Positions 16,740-22,705 of a stretch of 24,179 bases of DNA are shown in pieces (within the stretch, counting starts at the first letter, position 1; each line of letters opens with the position of its first letter). Origin of the DNA: Promethearchaeota archaeon (lineage in GTDB: Archaea > Asgardarchaeota > Lokiarchaeia > Sigynarchaeales > SOKP01); assembly GCA_016839655.1 (NCBI GenBank), contig JAEOTW010000364.1, forward strand, positions 1 through 24,179. The letters are read 5' to 3'. Position numbers and translations under genes: made by a program. The notes under the pieces were generated by a model, which did not search any database, had not been told where the DNA came from, and saw nothing but the letters and a program-made list of their open reading frames with translations.

Positions 16740-17325
16740 AGCTTCTAAAATATCTTTTGTATAGGTTATAATACAAAAAAAACGCCAAGATATAATGAAT
16801 TAGTATACAAGGTATAATCCCTAAATTCAAGAATACATATCCAATGTAAAGACCCATTAAGAACGGATACACCAAGTTTACTAACAGAAGGGTTAAATCT
16901 TTAAATGAAAACCATGTGTGGATATGATATATTGAAAAAATGAAGCTTGAAATAAGAATTACAGGAACCACTCCTAAATTTAATGAAATAATCAAGAACC
17001 CAATTGAATAATATCGAAAAATCAATTCTTCCATAATCATTGTTAGTGGAAAAAAGAACCATATGACAATTCTATTGTTGTTATTAATTAGCGCACTCAT
17101 AACATCATGTTTTCGCATGAATTCAATATTTTCATTGTTAAAAATAAAGATTTCAATCAACTTCCCTAATAATAAAAGTAGAAAAAATCCTATTATAAAA
17201 GGAAGAATAAAGAAAGGATCTGATACACTAATAAAAGTAAATTGAATATAAACTCCAAAAATCATGGGGATAAACAGAGAAAAAGATATAACGATAATTA
17301 CTATATATTTAGCTGAATTTTCCAA
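16738..17325 (-). CDS. CPBP (CAAX-like) intramembrane metalloprotease
   Basis: A 195-residue polytopic membrane protein of the CPBP/Abi family. The conserved motifs are E99-E100-x3-R104 (MEELIFRYY), F130-x3-H134 (FSIYH) and H177 in the last helix. In the family these glutamates and histidines hold the catalytic metal or activate water. About six hydrophobic segments are visible. Eukaryotic Rce1 removes the last residues of prenylated CAAX proteins; prokaryotic relatives process or regulate other membrane proteins, and some relate to bacteriocin immunity. No CAAX C-terminus is seen on the two GTPases in this window, so they are not obvious substrates. The start is a TTG at 17325, since a later methionine would cut away the first membrane helix; a weak AGGTTGGTG stretch lies just upstream. 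The Asn of the usual fourth motif (HxxxN/B) is replaced by alanine (A181). Confidence 0.8.
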   Translation of the reverse strand: MENSAKYIVIIVISFSLFIPMIFGVYIQFTFISVSDPFFILPFIIGFFLLLLLGKLIEIFIFNNENIEFMRKHDVMSALINNNNRIVIWFFFPLTMIMEELIFRYYSIGFLIISLNLGVVPVILISSFIFSIYHIHTWFSFKDLTLLLVNLVYPFLMGLYIGYVFLNLGIIPCILIHYILAFFLYYNLYKRYFRS

Positions 17326-17405
17326 TGAACACCAACCTAATTTCCTATACTATTTAAAAAGAAAAATATGAATTAAATTTAATCAATTCAAATTTAAAAG
17401 AAAAT

Positions 17406-17690
17406 TCAGCTAGGGTAGTCATTTTTAGAACCCATAAGCGTGGTGGTTTCTTCAATCCACTGAGATAAATCTTTATCTACCCTACAAAATGTGACAATTT
17501 TATCTATATCTTTTAATTTAGAAAAGGAACACTCTACAATTACGTCCCAGCCTCCATAAATAGGAGTAGCATAAGTTATTTTCCAATCTTCATCTGGGTT
17601 TGTAGATTTTAATTTAGTCAACTTTTCAACGACCTTCCATTCTGTCCCAATTGCTTTTAATCGTATTAAGATATAGCCTCTATAATAAAT
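17406..17690 (-). CDS. Stand-alone Lrp/AsnC ligand-binding (RAM) domain, probable ATT start
   Basis: A 94-residue protein that is a complete alpha-beta-beta-alpha-beta RAM domain without the DNA-binding helix-turn-helix of Lrp. It reads YILIRLKAIGTEWKVVEKL..., then YATPIYGGWDVIVECSF and IDKIVTFCRVDKDLSQWIEETTTLM. RAM domains bind amino acids or other small molecules at the interface of an oligomer and modulate partner regulators or enzymes. The usual start codons fail: the first one in frame, TTG at 17621, would delete the first strand and helix. Upstream of it the frame is open and clearly homologous back to an in-frame TAA at 17694-17696. The only plausible initiation is ATT at 17688-17690, six bases after AGGTG. 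A frameshift upstream is the alternative, but only about 140 bases remain before the divergent FAD oxidase gene, too few for an HTH domain plus promoters. The domain call is firm; the exact start is less so. Confidence 0.72.
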   Translation of the reverse strand: MYYRGYILIRLKAIGTEWKVVEKLTKLKSTNPDEDWKITYATPIYGGWDVIVECSFSKLKDIDKIVTFCRVDKDLSQWIEETTTLMGSKNDYPS

Positions 17691-17765
17691 TTCTTACACC
17701 TATACTTTCAATACTCTTCAAATTATAATTTTTTTTTATTTTTATTACACTACTTTACATTGGAA

Positions 17766-17774
17766 TATATTTAA
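17766..17774 (+). promoter_or_regulatory. Candidate TATA box of the second FAD/Fe-S operon
   Basis: TATATTTAA lies about 65 bases before the ATG at 17834, giving a predicted leader of around 35-40 bases. The 143-base region is shared with the divergent RAM-domain gene, so a regulator bound here could affect both. Confidence 0.38.
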
Positions 17775-17833
17775 GTACTTCAATGTTTCTATTATAAATT
17801 GTTTTAATTAAAATTTACTGGGATATTACAGAA

Positions 17834-19351
17834 ATGTCAGATATATACAAGAAATTGGAAAAAATTGTCTCGGATAAATTTATTTCTAATGATATTTACA
17901 TACGCCATGCATATTCACGGAATGTAGATATTGTTTTACAAGGAGTTCCCGACATTATTATAAGGCCAAAGGATGCTCAAGAAATTTCAGAGATTCTTAA
18001 AGTTGCAAATGAGGAGAATGTTGCTGTTATCCCTCGAGGTGCCGGAATCTGTGAGTTTGGAGGTAGTAAACCTATAGGAGATAATGGTATTGTCTTGGAT
18101 ATGAAAAGAATGGACAATATCCTAAACCTAGATGAAGAAAATTTGATTGTTACTGTTGAGGCAGGAATATCTTGGGCAAAATTAAATGAGTATCTTTGCC
18201 ATTTTGAGCTTTATACAGGGTGTATGGGTCCAGGATCAGGAATGTCCGCGTCAATCGGTGGTGGAATTTCACATCATTCTGTTGGTGGAGGTGGATGCGC
18301 TAAATACGGGGCATGTACTAATCAATTGGTTTCTCTTGAAGTTGTTTTACCAACTGGAGAAATTATCGAGACAGGATCTCAGGCGAATAAATATTCTAAA
18401 CTTCCATTTAATAGATTTGGCAACGGTCCAGATTTAGCAGGATTGTTTTGTGGTGATAATGGTATCTTCGGAGTAAAAACAAAAGTATCTTTACAAGTAT
18501 TCCCTAAACCAAAATATGCTGAATATAAAACATTTCAACTTCCCCGAAAAGAGAGAGAGGTATCAGCTAAGATTTTAAATGAAATTCGGCAAAAAGGCAT
18601 TGACGTTTATGATGCTATGTATATTATGGATCTTATCGTAAGACTTACAGCACAGGAAGGACATATGCCACTGTGGAGTCAATTAAAAAAAAAGAGAGGG
18701 CTTATTTTTTATACTATAGAAGCAAATACTGAGGTAGAATTACATGAAAATGTAAAAATATTGGATAAAATAATGGAAGACAATAAAGCAGAAAGTCTAG
18801 GATCTGAAATTTCTGAAGGAAATATAGCTAAATGGCACTATGCAGAACAAGGTCATTGGCAATTTTACCATAATTTATGGGGTATTTATCCAACAATGCA
18901 ACCATTATCAGCTGAATGTTTTAGTCCAATTAATGTATATCCTAAAGTTTTAGATGATATAGATCAATGGGATTTAGAACATGATGAAGATATGCGAAAA
19001 ATCTTTAATGTTGCTGGTAATCGTCCTATAGCTGGAAGTGGACCAATCCTACTGATTGATGGGAATAATGTGGAGATTACATGTGGATTTACAAGTTTTT
19101 GGAGTTACTTCAACGGAGAAATACATGATTTTATTGATGATTTAAATCTTTCACTGTGGAAATCATTATTAGAAAGAGTAACTAAACATGGGGTGCAATG
19201 GTATATGATGGGTGAATTTATGTCTCGTTTGATGGTGGATATTGGAGCTTATTCAGAGGGCTATTATAATTTAATGAAATCTATCAAAAAAACAATTGAC
19301 CCGAAGATGATTCTAAGCAGAGGGAAATTCAATTTTTGGGGTGATAAATAA
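17834..19351 (+). CDS. FAD-linked oxidase (GlcD-like), module 2
   Basis: A 505-residue flavoprotein dehydrogenase. The PCMH-type FAD domain covers about 35-225: DIIIRPKDAQEISEIL, the loop AVIPRGAGICEFGG (64-77), LDMKRMDNILNLD, the Gly-rich SIGGGISHHSVGGGGCAKYGA (140-160) and GIFGVKTKVSLQVFPKP (210-226). The C-terminal domain ends IDPKMILSRGKFNF, the usual close of GlcD/lactate dehydrogenase enzymes. Such enzymes oxidise 2-hydroxy acids or similar compounds; the substrate is not fixed by what I can see. It shares little local wording with the FAD protein at 10025 beyond the FAD loops, so the two are distant paralogues, perhaps with different substrates. It is the first gene of an operon: the Fe-S partner starts two bases after its stop codon. 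Start is ATG at 17834. Confidence 0.87.
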   Translation: MSDIYKKLEKIVSDKFISNDIYIRHAYSRNVDIVLQGVPDIIIRPKDAQEISEILKVANEENVAVIPRGAGICEFGGSKPIGDNGIVLDMKRMDNILNLDEENLIVTVEAGISWAKLNEYLCHFELYTGCMGPGSGMSASIGGGISHHSVGGGGCAKYGACTNQLVSLEVVLPTGEIIETGSQANKYSKLPFNRFGNGPDLAGLFCGDNGIFGVKTKVSLQVFPKPKYAEYKTFQLPRKEREVSAKILNEIRQKGIDVYDAMYIMDLIVRLTAQEGHMPLWSQLKKKRGLIFYTIEANTEVELHENVKILDKIMEDNKAESLGSEISEGNIAKWHYAEQGHWQFYHNLWGIYPTMQPLSAECFSPINVYPKVLDDIDQWDLEHDEDMRKIFNVAGNRPIAGSGPILLIDGNNVEITCGFTSFWSYFNGEIHDFIDDLNLSLWKSLLERVTKHGVQWYMMGEFMSRLMVDIGAYSEGYYNLMKSIKKTIDPKMILSRGKFNFWGDK

Positions 19352-19352
19352 A

Positions 19353-20588
19353 ATGAGTAGATTAAAGCATTTAAAGGAAGAATGGAAAGCAATCTTTTCT
19401 TGTATGGGGTGTGGTGATTGTGGATATGCTATAAGACCCGCTGTTGGTAGATACTTAACTTGTCCTGTTAAAGAAGCAAAAGGAGAAGAAGGATTCGAGA
19501 TTAATTTTTCCAGAGGTAGGATGAATGTTCTTAAAAGTCTTTTAGAAGGCAAGATCCCTTTAAGTAGAGAACTAGCTAAATGGGTATATCAATGTTCAGA
19601 GTGTGGAAATTGTACTGAAGTCTGCCATATGACACAAAATGAGAATATTATTCTTCCTACATCTAATTGGATTGATCATGTTAAAGTTTGGGAAGCATTA
19701 AGAAAAGATTTAATTGAAGAGGGATTTGCTCCACTTGATTATCATGAAAGCATCATTGATTATATGAAAAATGACACAATGGAAAATCCATATGGAGAGG
19801 AAAAAGCCAAAAAATTTGAATGGTCAAATATCTTCCCTGAGATAAAAGATAAAGGTGAACTAATGTTCTTTGGAGGTTGTACAATGCCTTTAAGACAAGT
19901 TGAAACATTAAAAAATATGATGAAAATATTAAAATCAGGAGGTTTGGATTTTGCAATTTCTAATGAAGAATGGTGCTGTGGTTCTATAGGATTAAGAATT
20001 GGGGATGTTCCATCTTCAACTGATATTATGAAACATAATATTGAGTTATATAACAAATTGGGAGTTAAAACGATATTTACTGCCTGTGCAGGATGTTATA
20101 GAACATGGAAAAAAGATTATCCAGAACTCCTTGGGGAAGATTTACCATTTGAAGTAAAACATATAACAGAAATATTAATAGAGCTCTTAAGCAATAATAA
20201 AATTAAATTCAAATCAGAAGAAGGCGAAAAATTAAAAGTTACATACCACGATCCATGCCATCTAGGACGGCATATAGGTTTATATGAGATTCCTCGTGAA
20301 GTTATATCAAATATTCCTGGTATTGAACTTATTGAAATGAAAAGGAATCGAAAAAATGCTTGGTGTTGTGGAGCAGGAGGAGGTGTTAAAAGTCAATTTC
20401 CAGATTTAGCAGAAGATATTGCAAAGGAAAGAATTATAGAAGCATTAGAATCGGGTGCGGATATATTAACTACTAGTTGTCCTTTCTGCTTTGGAAATTT
20501 CATCTCTTCTTACAAAGAAATGAGCCCAGAAATTCAAGAAAAAATTAAAGTGATTGATATCATTGATTTAATAGCTTTAAAAATTTGA
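19353..20588 (+). CDS. HdrD/GlcF-like Fe-S oxidoreductase subunit with two CCG domains, module 2
   Basis: A 411-residue electron-transfer protein, partner of the FAD oxidase just upstream. Numbered from the ATG at 19353, cluster sites are C17, C20, C23 with C37-P, and C81, C84, C87, C91. The two CCG domains have C176, C208-C209, C245-x2-C248 and C302, C338-C339, C376-x2-C379. It is a paralogue of the protein at 8582, with the same domain order and similar phrases (DPCHxGRH, CCGAGGGV, TCPFC-type ends), but a compact first cluster. The start is the ATG one base after the TAA of the previous gene; GGGGTGA stands eight bases before it, inside that gene, which indicates coupled translation. An in-frame GTG at 19341 would add four residues but overlaps that ribosome site. 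The electron acceptor is unknown; thiol/disulfide or quinone-type carriers are the options set by the family. Confidence 0.88.
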   Translation: MSRLKHLKEEWKAIFSCMGCGDCGYAIRPAVGRYLTCPVKEAKGEEGFEINFSRGRMNVLKSLLEGKIPLSRELAKWVYQCSECGNCTEVCHMTQNENIILPTSNWIDHVKVWEALRKDLIEEGFAPLDYHESIIDYMKNDTMENPYGEEKAKKFEWSNIFPEIKDKGELMFFGGCTMPLRQVETLKNMMKILKSGGLDFAISNEEWCCGSIGLRIGDVPSSTDIMKHNIELYNKLGVKTIFTACAGCYRTWKKDYPELLGEDLPFEVKHITEILIELLSNNKIKFKSEEGEKLKVTYHDPCHLGRHIGLYEIPREVISNIPGIELIEMKRNRKNAWCCGAGGGVKSQFPDLAEDIAKERIIEALESGADILTTSCPFCFGNFISSYKEMSPEIQEKIKVIDIIDLIALKI

Positions 20589-20637
20589 TCAATAAAAATA
20601 TTTAAGCGTAGGGCTTTGGTCTTTTCTTTCACTCAAG

Positions 20638-20647
20638 TTTAAATATT
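20638..20647 (+). promoter_or_regulatory. Candidate TATA box of the two-GTPase operon
   Basis: TTTAAATATT lies about 65 bases before the ATG of the Rag-like gene. A GAGGT ribosome site sits about seven bases before that ATG, so a leader is expected and fits this position. The gap follows the Fe-S gene stop by 50 bases, so a new transcript probably begins here. Confidence 0.38.
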
Positions 20648-20707
20648 TTTTCTATTATTGTTTTATAAAAAGAACTCTTCAATTGTTTAATAAAAAGAGG
20701 TTAGACT

Positions 20708-21622
20708 ATGGCAACTAAGATATCCATGATTGGACCACCAGCTGTAGGAAAAACAACAATAAAAAAGGTCATGTTTGATGGAGAAGACCCAAATGAATTA
20801 ATAATATTTCCACTTGAAGCTACTATAGGAATTAAGTATACTGTGCATGATTTTATGGATTTAAAAATTAGCTTATTAGATTCACCAGGTCAATCGCTTC
20901 CATTATTATTGGAAGATGAACAAAAACAACTCCTAACATTTGGAGATACCAGCGCTATTATATATATATTTGATTATCCTGCTTGGATTAAAAATTCGCA
21001 AGATATTCTTGACGATGTTAAAAAGCTTTATGAAATTAAAAAAAAAAATGAATTTGAAGCGAAAATTATCTTATTCCTTCATAAAATTGATCTTCTAATT
21101 ACAAAAAAAATTGGTAGTATGCTTGCCTTAATTAGAAGACAAATTACTAATCAATTAAATCTACCTGAAGAACTACCAATTTATTTCACAAGTTTGCATC
21201 CTAATTTGATTTACACCACTTATAACGCTATATCAGACACAATAAGTAATTTTTCAAGAGACACTTCTAACTTAAAAAAAATTGTAAAAAATGGTATTGG
21301 TGGACTATCTAAAACAAGTTGTTTTGTATCTAATCAGGATCATAACTTAATTATTCAAGAAATGTCAAATGACTTTGATACCAGCATACTTTATTATCTG
21401 TATGAGAAACTCTACCATTTAAGTAAATCAAATGAATTTAAAACAACGAAAACTAGTATAATTAGTCCTGGTGCTAAAATTTTAAATATGGTAATAGAAG
21501 ATATAAATAAATATCATAGTAATTTTAAATATGTAATTTTACTATCTGAAACTATAGAACAAGATGATATGATTAAGATATTAGATGAATTAAAGAAAGA
21601 ACTGGATCAATATTATCAATAA
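20708..21622 (+). CDS. Rag/Gtr-like small GTPase with C-terminal roadblock-like domain
   Basis: A 304-residue protein. The GTPase domain (1-185) has G1 GPPAVGKTT (9-17), a switch I threonine (T39 in EATIGIKY), G3 DSPGQ (58-62), G4 HKID (125-128) and the G5 region FTSLHPNLIYTTYNAIS (160-176). HKID in place of NKxD, and the TS...LY pattern at G5, are hallmarks of Rag/Gtr GTPases, which in eukaryotes pair as heterodimers and recruit TORC1 to lysosomes in response to amino acids. Residues 195-304 have the size and alternating strand/helix pattern of the roadblock domain that Rag proteins carry at their C-terminus and dimerise through. There is no lipidation motif and no membrane segment. It is first in an operon with the longin-Arf-like GTPase 27 bases downstream. 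GAGGT precedes the ATG. That it dimerises or senses nutrients here is inference. Confidence 0.84.
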   Translation: MATKISMIGPPAVGKTTIKKVMFDGEDPNELIIFPLEATIGIKYTVHDFMDLKISLLDSPGQSLPLLLEDEQKQLLTFGDTSAIIYIFDYPAWIKNSQDILDDVKKLYEIKKKNEFEAKIILFLHKIDLLITKKIGSMLALIRRQITNQLNLPEELPIYFTSLHPNLIYTTYNAISDTISNFSRDTSNLKKIVKNGIGGLSKTSCFVSNQDHNLIIQEMSNDFDTSILYYLYEKLYHLSKSNEFKTTKTSIISPGAKILNMVIEDINKYHSNFKYVILLSETIEQDDMIKILDELKKELDQYYQ

Positions 21623-21649
21623 AACTAAATGTTTTAAAAGCCCATCAAC

Positions 21650-22705
21650 ATGTTGCGACAAGTCTATATAATTTTAAATGACAATATTATATACCAAAGA
21701 AATTATGCTAAGGGTTTAGATGATTCTATCTTTACGAATGTCTATTTAAACATTAAGAAGTCAGCATTTTCAAAATTCGCAGAAGAAACTGCATCTTACG
21801 AATTTTTTAAATATAAACTTTCATATATTACGGATAAAGATTTAAATCTAATATTTCTTTTTGTAACTGGATTAGGAGACGACTTTAAGAATGTCGAACC
21901 ACAATTAAAAAGCTTTAAAAAAGAATTTCTGGATATCTATGGTGAAAATCTCAAAGAGAACACCGTCAATATAATATCTGATGTGTTTGATCCTATTGTT
22001 GATACAATTCATAGAAATTTAAAAGCAAAAATATCTATTATAGGATTTTCTGGAGTGGGCAAAACTACAACAACAAAACTTATAAAATCAGAAGAAATTC
22101 CCATGCAACATATCCCTACGATTACAGGTGAAGTTGCAACTATAAAAATTGGCAAATTACATTTCTATTTATGGGATTTTGCCGGGCAAGACCAATTTGA
22201 CTTTCTTTGGGAGAAATTTATACGAGGTAGCGATGCAGTTCTGTTGATGACAGACTCAACATTAGAAAACCTTGAAAAAAGTAGATATTTTTTTGAACTG
22301 GTGAATAAAGTTGTTCCTTATGCTCGTTTGGCGGTTATAGCAAACAAACAAGATTTATCTAGTGCTATGAAAATAGAGGACATCGAGCGATTAATGGGAC
22401 AAAAAACTTACTCTTTTATAGCTATTGATACAAACAATAGACCTAAAATGATCAGGATTATAGCAGATCTTTTAGATATGGATACGGAATTATCACCCTT
22501 ATTAAAACCTATATTTGATAGAGATGTTTTAATGGATAAAGCTCAGAAAGCATTAGAGCAAGGCGATTTTGATGGAGCAATTAATTTATTCATGAGTATA
22601 AGTAATATATGTCTTGAATTGGGAGATGATTCTCTTTCACTTGAACTAGAAGAGAAAGCTGAAAAACTACGATCGATCTTGAGTAAATTACCAAGTCCGA
22701 GTTAG
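21650..22705 (+). CDS. Longin domain fused to an Arf-like small GTPase, with C-terminal helical hairpins
   Basis: A 351-residue three-part protein. Residues 1-115 look like a longin/roadblock-class domain: a first strand VYIILNDNIIYQRNY, a middle strand LNLIFLFVTGL and a closing helix ending near FDPIVDTIHRN. The GTPase (124-275) has G1 GFSGVGKTTTT (132-142), T157/T159 in switch I, G3 WDFAGQD (175-181), G4 NKQD (232-235) and G5 AIDT (258-261); WDFAGQ and NKQD are typical of the Arf/SR-beta group. Residues 290-345 form two or three helices (KAQKALEQGDFDGAINLF...) that resemble a TPR or MIT unit. In eukaryotes longin and Arf-like domains occur as separate partners, for example SR-alpha/SR-beta and the Mon1-Ccz1 type of complexes; here they are one chain. 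There is no N-terminal amphipathic helix or lipidation site. Its 3' end overlaps the convergent sensor gene by 18 bases. Confidence 0.83.
   Translation: MLRQVYIILNDNIIYQRNYAKGLDDSIFTNVYLNIKKSAFSKFAEETASYEFFKYKLSYITDKDLNLIFLFVTGLGDDFKNVEPQLKSFKKEFLDIYGENLKENTVNIISDVFDPIVDTIHRNLKAKISIIGFSGVGKTTTTKLIKSEEIPMQHIPTITGEVATIKIGKLHFYLWDFAGQDQFDFLWEKFIRGSDAVLLMTDSTLENLEKSRYFFELVNKVVPYARLAVIANKQDLSSAMKIEDIERLMGQKTYSFIAIDTNNRPKMIRIIADLLDMDTELSPLLKPIFDRDVLMDKAQKALEQGDFDGAINLFMSISNICLELGDDSLSLELEEKAEKLRSILSKLPSPS

Noticed and set aside
16738..17325. CPBP protease as CAAX processor of the GTPases in this window
   Set aside because: Neither GTPase ends in a CAAX-like motif (ends are ...DQYY Q and ...LPSPS), so there is no sequence support.
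17406..17621. A 71-residue reading of the RAM gene starting at TTG
   Set aside because: It would remove the first strand and helix of the domain, while homologous codons continue upstream in frame.
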